DNA of 11,109 bases, taken from JASBSR01 sp963847575. GTDB lineage: Bacteria > Pseudomonadota > Gammaproteobacteria > SZUA-229. The notes beneath the pieces were generated by a model. The model saw only the letters and a program-made list of their open reading frames with translations, was not told where the DNA came from and searched no databases. The position numbers were made by a program, and so were the translations under genes. Positions 1 to 6,466 of the stretch are shown in pieces. Positions within the stretch are counted from its first letter, which is position 1, and each line of letters begins with the position of its first letter. The stretch lies in contig CAWKAL010000043.1 in assembly GCA_963847575.1 (NCBI GenBank), positions 1 through 11,109 on the forward strand. Direction: 5' to 3'.

Positions 1-36
1 GTGATCTATAATCTAATAATTCACTCCGCCCCTTAT
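1..36. repeat. Partial family C REP-like palindrome, cut by the window edge
   Basis: The window opens inside a copy of the palindrome seen complete at 4814-4868 and 5674-5729. The right arm (AATTCACTCCGCCCC, 22-36) is the reverse complement of the family's left arm GGGGCGGAGTGA. The bases GTGAT at the window start fit the end of the missing left arm. It lies 40 bases before the first gene. Confidence 0.55.
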
Positions 37-75
37 AATCGACCTTTTTAATCCAGAGATTAGGAAACCAGAGTA

Positions 76-1825
76 TTGTCAACAAAAAACGATTTGCCAA
101 ATGGTGTAATGTTTAATGCTTACCCTGACAGTATTGGCCGAAACCTTGCAGATACGGTACAAATGCTCAAGCGGCCAGAATTTAAAGAAGTTTTTTCTTT
201 GTTCTATATTCTGCCTACCATTTTTCATAGCGATCTGGATCGTGGCTTTTCCATCATCAATTACGATATCAATAAAGAACTTGTGGATCCTCAGGATCTG
301 GACGAACTAAACGAACTTGGCATCCAGATTAAGTTTGACCTCGTACTCAATCATCTTTCCGTACGTTCTCCGCAGTTTGTTGATTTATTGCAGAACGGAA
401 ACGACTCACCCTACAGGGAATTTTTCATCGACTGGAATGAATTCTGGAAGGATCATGGCACTATGGGTGACGATGGCGTCGTCATGCCGGATAAAGAACA
501 CCTCGATAAGCTCTTTATGAGAAAGCCCGGTCTGCCGATTCTTAAATTACGTTTTCCAGATGGCAGCCTCAAGGCTTACTGGAACACCTTTTATCAAAAA
601 GTGGAGTTCGATGAGATAACAGCCCAGGACTTCGCACATATCAAGGGATCGATCAGCAGTTAGCTTCGGATATTGCACACCACATCAAGATCGTCATCAA
701 GAGTGGAAGGCGGCTGGAATCCATTGACTTTGAAGAGATCGAGCAATGACCTAGCAAGGATGAGGCTTAATCGCGGCTGTTTACCGCAAGCGTGAATTCC
801 TGGGTCAGATGGATCTTAACGCCCGTTCCGAACTGGTCTGGGACTTTTTCGATGAGACACTTCGCAAACTCAGCGAATACGGCGCCAAAATAATTCGCCT
901 GGATGCCTTCGCTTACCTGCACAAGGAACCCGGTCAGACGAATTTTTTCAACCGGCCCGGCACCTGGGATTACCTGGAACGTCTACGCGGTATTGCACGT
1001 AAGTATGATCTAACCATCTTCCCCGAGATCCATGCTGAGTACGGTGCCGGTATCCATGAAGAGATTGCGCAAGAAGGTTATCCCATCTATGACTTCTTTT
1101 TTCCTGGGCTCGTGATAAATGCGCTTGAAGAGGGCAACAATACAGCTTTGTTACAATGGATTTCGGATATCTGTGAAAAGGGACTGCAAACCATCAACAT
1201 GCTCGGTAGCCATGATGGTATCCCGGTGCTTGACCTCAAAGGCAAGCAAGTGAATGGCACTTACCGACCTGGTCTGCTGAGCGATGAACAGATAGAGGCC
1301 ACGATCGAGCGTATTATTGAACGTGGCGGCCTGACTAAAAATTTGTACGATGCTGACGGCAAGAAGATCGATTACTACCAGGTCAACGCGACATTCTATA
1401 GTGCTCTTGGTGAGGACGATCAAAAGCTGCTTCTGGCCCGCGCCATTCAGATGTTTATGCCCGGTGTCCCACAGGTATGGTATCTGGATCTATTTGCCGG
1501 TACTAACGACTATGCAGCTGCGGAAAGAGGGCGTACTGCTGGACACAAGGAGATTAACCGCACCACTTTAAAAATAATTGACATCGAGTCCGGACTGCAG
1601 CGCCCTGTAGTACTGGACCAGTTAAAGTTGATCCGGCTACGTAACACTTCGCCGGCATTCAATGGTGAGATGAAGGTCATCGAGACCGAGACCGATTTAT
1701 TACACATTTCCTGGCAGCATCCAGAAGCAAGCGTAATGTTGAAGGCTAATCTGTGTGATCACAGCTTCACGGTTTACCAGGACACCGGTGCCGGTGAAGA
1801 AGTCCTGATGTCAGCCGGAGCATAG
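76..1825 (+). pseudogene. GH13 subfamily 18 glycoside phosphorylase (sucrose phosphorylase-like), disrupted
   Basis: Members of this family cleave sucrose or related glucosides with phosphate, releasing glucose 1-phosphate in the cytoplasm. The first piece (76-663) has the N-terminal barrel hallmarks: NAYPDSIG, DRGFSIINYD and FDLVLNHLS. The second (809-1825) has the catalytic residues: nucleophile Asp in RLDAFAY (codon 902-904), acid/base Glu in FPEIHAEY (1025-1027), third Asp in GSHDGIPV (1214-1216), then YYQVNATFYSALGEDD and GHKEINR. Between them the protein continues in other frames. Frame 3 reads GIDQQLASDIAHH through SIDFEEIEQ (from about 648), a TGA interrupts at 747-749, PSKDEA follows, and a second one-base loss near 767 leads to LIAAVYRKREFLGQMDLN. 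The start is TTG at 76, with AGGA at 62-65; an in-frame TAG at 61 bars extension. The repaired length, about 580 aa, fits one single-chain enzyme. Substrate cannot be fixed from sequence: sucrose, sucrose 6-phosphate, glucosylglycerol and glucosylglycerate enzymes all belong here. The phosphatase downstream favours sucrose. Confidence 0.85.
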
Positions 1826-1878
1826 ATTCTGATGACTGCTCACTGTAGATTAAACAGGAAACGCTACGGAACACCCAC

Positions 1879-2686
1879 ATGAAAATTCTTGCGACCGATC
1901 TTGACCGGACATTACTTCCGAACGGTAGCTGGCCAGCTGATCCTGGAGCCATCGATCTCTTCAATGAGCTCACACAAAAGCATGATGTAGTCGTTGTCTA
2001 TGTGACTGGAAGAAACCTGGAACTAACCGAGAATGCGATCCTGGAGTACGACCTGCGCTACCCTCATGTACTCATCGGTGATGTTGGCACATCAATCCGA
2101 AAATACGAGCAAGGCAAGTGGAACTCTTATGAAGGTTGGGATACCCACGTGAAACATAGCAGTCCCAGGTGGGATGCTGATGCAATCCGTAGCGCGGTTG
2201 CCGGCGTAGATGGATTGACTGAACAGGAGCGTGAGCATTGCAGTATGTTCAAGCAAAGTTACTATGTCGACCATGACAGGAACGAAGTTATACTGAAGGC
2301 GGTCGATGAGCTTGTTAAAGGTAATTATGACGAGGTCATCATTTATAGTTACGACTCCCAGACCGGAAAAGGACTACTAGACTTTCTGCCGCAAAGCGCG
2401 ACCAAACAAACTGCGCTGGAATATGTGGCTGAAAAAGTTGGTGTTGAAAAAAAGGATGTTGTATTTTGCGGTGACAGTGGAAACGATATTTTTCCTCTAA
2501 CTGCGGGATTTTCCGGTGTTCTTGTGAGGAATGCCGATGATCAATTAGTCGATAATGTAAAACAAGGCGATGAATAAAGATCCTGCTTTAAAAGTATATT
2601 TCGCAAGGGGAGGCTTTAGAGAATTAAACGGATATTATACGAGTGGAGTGATTGAAGGAGCTTGTCACTATGGGATTTTTGATTAA
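1879..2686 (+). pseudogene. Sucrose-6-phosphate phosphatase-like HAD hydrolase, frameshifted near the C-terminus
   Basis: A HAD superfamily IIB phosphatase of the S6PP type, expected to hydrolyse sucrose 6-phosphate to sucrose in the cytoplasm. Motif I is DLDRT (Asp7 nucleophile, Asp9), motif II TGR (Thr43), the motif III lysine is probably Lys176 in ATKQTAL, and motif IV is GDSGND (198-203). VLIGDVGTSI and FKQSYYVD are typical of sucrose phosphatases. The ATG frame stops at 2575-2577 after 232 codons. Frame 2 then continues from about 2576 with KDPALKVYFARGGFRELNG, then YYTSGVIEGACHYGIFD, to TAA at 2684-2686. This is the usual end of the family (ARG...NG.Y..GVLEG..H). One surplus base near 2575 explains the break, and repair gives about 269 aa, a normal length. 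All catalytic motifs precede the break, so some activity may survive. It lies 53 bases after the GH13 gene, same strand, probably one operon. Mannosyl-3-phosphoglycerate phosphatase is a less likely alternative. Confidence 0.8.
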
Positions 2687-3023
2687 AGAGCTCGGACCTC
2701 ATTAATTCAGGACTTTGGAATCAACAGGGTTAGACTCGATTGATTAACATTTTCGTAAATTAACAAAAGTAAAAGAGGTGCTCCATAGCGTCCCTCTTGT
2801 TTCTCCCTTTGTTTGCTTATCTGCGCTCTGCCCCGGTTTTTCTTCCTTCTGGCTATTAGTATACCTTCGGAGTAGGATCATCATCAGTTCTGGAGTGAAC
2901 TTAACCACAGTGATTACTCTTTAATACCAGCGCCATCACAAACTAGCAGTGTAGTACATAGCTAGCCTTATTGTTTTTTGCGGAAGTTGTGGATGCTTGC
3001 ACTCACATTTTTCCAGTATATTT
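2687..3023. other. Gene-free stretch before the small lipoprotein
   Basis: No reading frame in any of the six frames looks like protein. It holds the family B palindrome at 2719-2745 and a weak inverted repeat, AAGAGG ... CCTCTT, at about 2773-2798. The promoter of the lipoprotein gene must lie in its right part, but I see no convincing -35/-10 pair. Confidence 0.5.
2719..2745. repeat. Family B short palindromic repeat, copy 1
   Basis: A 27-base element with 6-base inverted ends, AATCAA and TTGATT, around the core CAGGGTTAGACTCGA. The copy at 4355-4381 differs at one base (GGTCAGAC instead of GGTTAGAC). Both lie in the same orientation and bracket a block of about 1.6 kb. Confidence 0.65.
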
Positions 3024-3030
3024 AAAGGAG
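3024..3030 (+). promoter_or_regulatory. Ribosome binding site fixing the lipoprotein start
   Basis: AAAGGAG ends seven bases before the ATG at 3038. A TTG at 3035 in the same frame is only four bases away, so ATG 3038 is the better start. Confidence 0.75.
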
Positions 3031-3037
3031 ATTATTG

Positions 3038-3235
3038 ATGAAACATTTAAAATCAGCTGCAACCCCTGGCGTAGCACTGGTCGCAGGTCTGTTGCTTGTA
3101 GTCTTGTCCGGTTGCGATAAAGGCCCGGCAGAACAGGCCGGCGAGAATATTGATAATGCCGTCGAACAAGCCGGTGATCAGATGGAGAAAGCGGGTGACA
3201 GCATGAAGGAAATGGTAGAAAGCGATAAAAAATGA
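3038..3235 (+). CDS. Small lipoprotein with short charged amphipathic helix
   Basis: The product has 65 residues. Residues 1-25 are a lipoprotein signal peptide: basic MKHLK start, hydrophobic GVALVAGLLLVVL and lipobox LSGC, with Cys26 as the predicted lipidated residue. The mature part is only 40 residues, made of EQAG-containing repeats about 11 residues apart (AEQAGENIDNA, VEQAGDQMEKA) and a charged end. It should form one amphipathic helix outside the inner membrane. Asp follows the lipidated Cys; in enterobacteria that disfavours export to the outer membrane, but whether the rule holds here is unknown. Many proteobacterial genomes encode small lipoproteins of this look (CD.GPAE.AGE.ID.A...AGD), with no function I can name. 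It appears monocistronic; a REP-like hairpin follows at 3273. Confidence 0.8.
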   Translation: MKHLKSAATPGVALVAGLLLVVLSGCDKGPAEQAGENIDNAVEQAGDQMEKAGDSMKEMVESDKK

Positions 3236-3272
3236 CTCTGGCGATATGCGTCACGGCTCAGCATGAAAAACA

Positions 3273-3323
3273 GGGGTCAGAGCACAATTATTCCTGACAT
3301 AAAGAGTATTGTGTTCTGGCCCC
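3273..3323. repeat. Family A REP-like palindrome, copy 1
   Basis: The left arm is GGGGTCAGAGCACAATT. The right arm reads ATTGTGTTCTGGCCCC, which pairs with it apart from a few mismatches. The loop is about 18 bases. It lies 37 bases after the lipoprotein stop and directly abuts the transposase remnant at 3324. There is no T-run, so it is not a classic intrinsic terminator. Confidence 0.8.
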
Positions 3324-3440
3324 GGTTATCAGGTTGGTGATGATCGCTTTCGGTTACTGATAGAAGAAAAATTCGGTATCCAGCCTGGTCAGGCTGCCAG
3401 GGGCAGGCCGAAAAAAATACGGATGTTGGTAAAAAAATAA
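3324..3440 (+). pseudogene. C-terminal remnant of a REP-associated tyrosine transposase (RAYT)
   Basis: Frame 3 reads GYQVGDDRFRLLIEEKFGIQ, then PGQAARGRPKKIRMLVKK, to TAA at 3438-3440, with no start codon and nothing related upstream. The pattern GDDRFR..IE...G....RGRPKK is how RAYT (Y1 transposase-like) proteins of REP systems typically end. The catalytic HUH/Tyr part is absent. The fragment begins exactly where the family A palindrome ends. RAYT genes are normally flanked by the REP elements they mobilise, so this supports a RAYT relationship for family A. The match is short, and the identification rests on the tail pattern plus context. Confidence 0.5.
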
Positions 3441-3494
3441 ACCCTCCGTCACCTTTTCTAACCTTTTCTAATTAAGCTCATAGGGTAAGGTGCG

Positions 3495-4139
3495 TTAGCG
3501 CCTGGAATCCTGTGGAGCGACATGGTGATTCATTGGGTCAAACATATCATATACATAATCTACGTGAGATGAGTAATATGCATTGCATTCACAACTGAGT
3601 GAACATTCACGTTTAACAATTGGGATATCTAATCCGCCATCAGACATGGCCAGTCTCAATGCACCTACAGCCATGTCATAAAAGTTAACACCTTCTGAAT
3701 TTGCCAGACCGGGATCGTCAAGCACTATGCGTTTTAGATAATGTTTTAACGGCAACTCACCACCGCAATGCCTGAATACAATCAACTGGTCAGATGTGCC
3801 TTTTACAAAGTTTTCATCTAATTCCTGCTTATTTTGAAACCAGCGTTGTTTTTCGCTTTTTCCAGACCATTTAGCAGGGTTGAGCTTTGTAACCAGGACT
3901 CTGCCCGTGGACATTTGTTCAATAATTCCTGTATCTATCTCAAGTAATACAGGCCCGTATGCATTGTGTCGACTGGCCTGGTCATGTATATCGAATGAGC
4001 CAGTAAATATATCAAACCAGATACTATATTTTTTATCGAGAGCATCGGAATCTTGCGGTATCTGTTTAACACCCAGTCTCTCAACAGTACCACGCGACAT
4101 AAGTGAATTTGTTCGTAGAAATTGACAGGCAGTGGCCAC
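3495..4139 (-). CDS. Unrecognised protein, possibly a gene-cassette ORF; real N-terminus uncertain
   Basis: The frame gives 214 residues from GTG at 4139, with no ribosome binding site before it. Upstream the frame stays open for eight codons (THLHHACS) back to TAG at 4164-4166, and an ATG lies three codons further up (4173-4175). The HHACSVATACQFLRTNSLMSRG segment looks like a true N-terminus, so the gene may carry a premature amber codon. Visible features are YSIWFDIF, DIHDQASRHNAYGPVLLEID, LNPAKW, QLIVFRHCGGELPLKHYLK, and a Cys-rich end (RECSLSCECNAYY). There is no signal peptide or membrane segment. A His near the start, then A..FLR...LMSRG, faintly recalls the first strand and helix of DarT/TRPT1-like ADP-ribosyltransferases, but I cannot confirm it. 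The stop lies in GCGCTAACGC, and an attC-like site lies 44 bases before the upstream ATG, as for an integron cassette. Confidence 0.6.
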   Translation of the reverse strand: MATACQFLRTNSLMSRGTVERLGVKQIPQDSDALDKKYSIWFDIFTGSFDIHDQASRHNAYGPVLLEIDTGIIEQMSTGRVLVTKLNPAKWSGKSEKQRWFQNKQELDENFVKGTSDQLIVFRHCGGELPLKHYLKRIVLDDPGLANSEGVNFYDMAVGALRLAMSDGGLDIPIVKRECSLSCECNAYYSSHVDYVYDMFDPMNHHVAPQDSRR

Positions 4140-4219
4140 GCTGCAGGCGTGGTGTAAGTGTGTCTACGCCAACATTGGATATTGCTTCGTATACACGTGA
4201 TGAAGGTATATGCATATAA

Positions 4220-4276
4220 ATCTATCGCTTAATGAACTGCGTCGCTTCAAAGCGTCGACTTGATTAATTGTTAGCT
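4220..4276 (-). other. Integron attC-like recombination site
   Basis: Read on the minus strand, the site starts AGCTAACAATTAATCAAGTC and ends CATTAAGCGATAGAT. It resembles the aadA-type attC layout TAACAATT ... CAAGCCGACGC ... TTAAGCGTTAGAT. Its 57-base length is at the lower end for attC. The ends pair (CTAAC with GATAG, four of five; TTAAT with ATTAA), and the middle folds as CGCTT/AAGCG, CG/CG and AA/TT with a mismatch and an unpaired C, comparable to attC extrahelical bases. The core GTTAGAT is degenerate here (GATAGAT), so the site may be inactive. The reading frame before it ends in the TAA inside its first box. No integron integrase or attI is in the window. Confidence 0.5.
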
Positions 4277-4354
4277 TATTATCCGACCAAACCACTGGGG
4301 GATTGCATAACACTGGTTATGCTCTTTGTCTCTGTTGACCGCTTTTAGTTCCAT
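4271..4354 (-). CDS. Very short ORF ending inside the attC-like site, probably a truncated cassette gene
   Basis: ATG at 4352-4354 opens 27 codons, MELKAVNRDKEHNQCYAIPQ then WFGRIIS, ending in the TAA of GCTAAC. Integron cassette genes often end in this way. No ribosome binding site precedes the ATG, and the family B repeat abuts its 5' end, so this is more likely the surviving tail of a longer gene than a functional peptide. I do not recognise the sequence. Confidence 0.25.
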   Translation of the reverse strand: MELKAVNRDKEHNQCYAIPQWFGRIIS

Positions 4355-4381
4355 AATCAACAGGGTCAGACTCGATTGATT
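4355..4381. repeat. Family B short palindromic repeat, copy 2
   Basis: AATCAA and TTGATT frame the core CAGGGTCAGACTCGA. It is identical to copy 1 at 2719-2745 except for one base. Confidence 0.65.
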
Positions 4382-4469
4382 CGGGTACGAAATCAGCGGG
4401 CAAGGGCATGGCTGGCCTCGAAAAAAGATGCTGATCAATTAATAATCGCTATGAAGCACCGCTGAGTAA

Positions 4470-4744
4470 GTGGTGTCAGAGCAGGTAGCCATCGTTGGCA
4501 ATTCTATTGTTTTGTCCAATCCGGAGCGCATAGAATTAATAAACTTGCCGGAACACAAAGGTGTTCAGAAACAATTGATATAGCACGGTGTTGATCCCGA
4601 AGCATCTCTTGTTCGTGATAACCAGATGACGCCTTAGAGGGGATAACGCAGCTAAACGGACGTATCGATGAGCTGACTGTCTGGGCAAGTGTTAGTACAG
4701 TCGAATTACTTTTGATTATTATTGTACTTATCCTGATTCTGTAG
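4470..4744 (+). pseudogene. Decayed PA2779/DUF6627-like membrane protein gene
   Basis: Reading across frames recovers a small protein. Frame 3 from GTG 4470 gives VSEQVAIVGNSIVL, SNPERIELINLPEHKGVQKQ and LI, then TAG at 4581-4583, then HGVDPEASLVRDNQ. A shift near 4625 to frame 2 gives DDALEGITQLNGRIDEL, then TVWASVSTVELLLIIIVLIL and IL, to TAG at 4742-4744. The order '...V...L...GVDPE...D..L..L.GRIDEL' followed by a C-terminal hydrophobic helix is that of PA2779-family proteins, small periplasm/membrane proteins of unknown role. The usual N-terminal signal peptide is missing. With one stop, one frameshift and no signal, it should be inactive. The family call comes from remembered pattern, not a search. 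Confidence 0.5.
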
Positions 4745-4761
4745 AAATTAAAAAAGGTGAT

Positions 4762-4780
4762 GGAGTGATTATTATTTGAT
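4762..4780. repeat. Half of a family C REP-like element
   Basis: GGAGTGATTATTATTTGAT matches the left arm of family C (compare 5680-5694 and 6346-6363). No matching right arm follows nearby, so this is a decayed or half copy. Confidence 0.45.
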
Positions 4781-4813
4781 TCAGTCTTTTCGGAATTATA
4801 GAGGGCAGCAACA

Positions 4814-4868
4814 GGGGGCGGAGTGATTAATTATTACCGACCAGGCAAAATTAATTTACTCCGACCCC
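4814..4868. repeat. Family C REP-like palindrome, copy 1
   Basis: The left arm GGGGGCGGAGTGATTAATTA pairs with the right arm TTAATTTACTCCGACCCC. Between them lies ACCGACCAGGC, shared with the copy at 5674-5729. It sits 38 bases beyond the stop of the minus-strand PEP-CTERM gene at 4907 and may serve as its 3' hairpin. Confidence 0.8.
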
Positions 4869-4906
4869 TTTAATATTGCCCCAGGTCGATCGATTTCCGG
4901 CCTCGA

Positions 4907-5548
4907 TTAATTACGCTTCCACCCAAATAATCCTAGCCCTGCAAGGCCCATGAGCATGAGTGGAAGAGCAGCGGGAATGGGGACTGCAGTAATGCGTAAG
5001 TTCGGACCAAAGTAACCATCGTTTCGTTCGGGGATGCTGACAGTCGGGAATCCGTTGCCACTGACATCCCTCGCCTCGATAAATGTAATCAGCGAACTGG
5101 TGGTTGCGTTGTCGAGAAATCGAATGTCATCACAATCTGAAGTTGATGTACATACTGGATCATGAGCGCCAATGACATATTCCCCTGCCGATAAAGTAAC
5201 AGGGGTGATATCGTTGAATAGCCACTCGCCCCCAGTGGCGGTTGAGGCAACGGCCACACTGGCGTTGGTTATTGTCGTCTGTGCAAGCAGTACGCCTGCG
5301 CTGTTCCAGAGACTAACCAGGTGGTCCTGGTGCAAATCCGGACCCGTTCTGATTTCGTCATCGAAAAATCCCAGCCCGTCAACGATGATTGACTGGTTGG
5401 CTTGAAAACTCCAGCCGAATGTGAGCTCAGCTAGAAATGAGTTCGCGAGAGTGCCGGTAAAGTCGAGAGCGATCTCCGCAGATTTTGCTGGTATCGAAGC
5501 TGTTATAAGTGAGAATAGCCCTAAGGAAATGATTAAGATTCGCTTCAT
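4907..5548 (-). CDS. PEP-CTERM (VPxPA-type) secreted protein
   Basis: The product has 213 residues. Residues 1-23 form a Sec signal peptide (basic MKR, hydrophobic IISLGLFSLITASI, cleavage after AKSA). The body, about 24-187, is predicted beta-rich. Its opening FTFGWSFQANQSIIVDGLGF and the run LVSLWNSAGVLLAQTTI ... ITPVTLSAGEYVIGAHD resemble the N-terminal domain of many PEP-CTERM proteins. Residues 188-213 are the sorting tail: VPIPAALP, a hydrophobic helix and final basic WKRN. Proteins with this tail are cleaved and anchored or released by an exosortase-type system and are usually linked to exopolysaccharide or biofilm; no exosortase gene is in this window. Two Cys (CTSTSDC) may form a disulphide. 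ATG 5548 follows GGAG with a nine-base spacer. The binding partner is unknown. Confidence 0.85.
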   Translation of the reverse strand: MKRILIISLGLFSLITASIPAKSAEIALDFTGTLANSFLAELTFGWSFQANQSIIVDGLGFFDDEIRTGPDLHQDHLVSLWNSAGVLLAQTTITNASVAVASTATGGEWLFNDITPVTLSAGEYVIGAHDPVCTSTSDCDDIRFLDNATTSSLITFIEARDVSGNGFPTVSIPERNDGYFGPNLRITAVPIPAALPLMLMGLAGLGLFGWKRN

Positions 5549-5673
5549 GATCGAGACTCCATAATTATCAAGTAGTTACAATAAAAAATCACGCTTTCAT
5601 TGTCATGCCAGTATCCATTCTACGAATAAAAGATCGGAACCATCGGGGATAGATCAAGGATTACTGAATTAAT

Positions 5674-5729
5674 GGGGCCGGAGTGATTATTTTTTAACCG
5701 ACCAGGCATAATTCATTTACGCCGACCCC
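5674..5729. repeat. Family C REP-like palindrome, copy 2
   Basis: GGGGCCGGAGTGATTATT pairs imperfectly with TTCATTTACGCCGACCCC, around the shared centre AACCGACCAGGC. It lies 25 bases past the stop of the Met-rich minus-strand gene and upstream of the PEP-CTERM gene. Confidence 0.8.
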
Positions 5730-5754
5730 GTTAATCCTACGTCCCCTGTATTCT

Positions 5755-6267
5755 TTACTTAAATGGCATGAAATCCATATTAGGCATTTTGTTATTTACC
5801 CGGTTTATGGTGTAGGTCAATCGTGGCATTTCGTTCGATAAGACCATCGTCATCCGTTTGATCTCGGGTGTCATCTCTTCCATATTTCCTACCGACACAC
5901 TCATGTCTTGCATGGTGTTTTGCATGTCAATCATGGTTTCGCTCATTCCTTTCATCACATGCATAGTCGTATTCATTTGATACATGTGTTTATTAATTTG
6001 ATCCATTTGCACAAGCATAAGCGGTATGGCTTCTGATGCAGGTTTTGCTGTTTTATCGAGCTTGTCTATCGCTGTGCTGATGGTGTGAAAGTCCTTGAAG
6101 CCTTCAGTCCAGATCGGTTGCCACACAAAAATAAACATTATCATAACAATGAGTAGCGAGACTGAAGATATAAGGAAGAATATGCCTGTCCAGAAATTAG
6201 CAAAACTTTTTGTATTGATTTTATCAATACCAGATTTAATTTTTTCGTCAGAATGATGTTGAGTCAA
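5755..6267 (-). CDS. Methionine-rich membrane protein with coiled-coil tail
   Basis: From the chosen TTG start the product has 170 residues. About residues 25-48 (FWTGIFFLISSVSLLIVMIM and following) are one membrane helix, with a charged N-terminus (HHSDEKIKSGIDKINTK). The remaining part, about 120 residues, is predicted helical, probably coiled coil, with about 19 methionines (for example QMNTTMHVMKGMSETMIDMQ). Its repeating 'M..M...M' spacing suggests a helix with a Met-lined face. Start choice: TTG at 6265-6267 has GGGAG six bases upstream, whereas the ATG nine codons earlier (6294) has no ribosome binding site. I do not recognise a named family. Parallels are membrane-anchored helical proteins of the MCP-stalk or MCE-associated kind, without evidence for either. 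It may be separately transcribed from the PEP-CTERM gene downstream, since a palindrome and about 200 bases separate them. Confidence 0.75.
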   Translation of the reverse strand: MTQHHSDEKIKSGIDKINTKSFANFWTGIFFLISSVSLLIVMIMFIFVWQPIWTEGFKDFHTISTAIDKLDKTAKPASEAIPLMLVQMDQINKHMYQMNTTMHVMKGMSETMIDMQNTMQDMSVSVGNMEEMTPEIKRMTMVLSNEMPRLTYTINRVNNKMPNMDFMPFK

Positions 6268-6340
6268 AATAATCTCCCAAACAAGAGGATTCATCTAATT
6301 AGTCATATATTGATAATAGATGAATTAATTATTAGTTAAA

Positions 6341-6367
6341 GAGGTCGTAGTGATTATTATTTGACCA
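6341..6367. repeat. Half of a family C REP-like element
   Basis: GAGGTCGTAGTGATTATTATTTGACC matches the left arm of family C with one change (CGTAG for CGGAG). The right arm is missing. It lies between the Fur box and the Met-rich gene. Confidence 0.5.
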
Positions 6368-6466
6368 TATCCACGTTTCGATATAATCATTCTACACACT
6401 AAGATGGCAAAGGAATTGCTGTACCCAGGCGAGCAAGGACGTACCTGCCCGAATAAAGGGGTCGGC

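Noticed and set aside
747..749. In-frame TGA as a selenocysteine codon or other recoding
   Set aside because: GH13_18 enzymes have no catalytic Cys or Sec here, and two frameshifts lie close by. Decay explains all three changes.
2566..2580. Programmed frameshift in the phosphatase gene
   Set aside because: There is no slippery heptamer followed by a stable structure, and the neighbouring gene is also broken.
3455..3475. Tandem AACCTTTTCT copies as a repeat array
   Set aside because: There are only two short units in AT-rich DNA, too few to call a functional repeat.
4303..4323. GCATAAC-ACTG-GTTATGC palindrome as a second attC
   Set aside because: It is a perfect but tiny hairpin, far shorter than any attC and without the inner boxes. 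It also lies within the small ORF.
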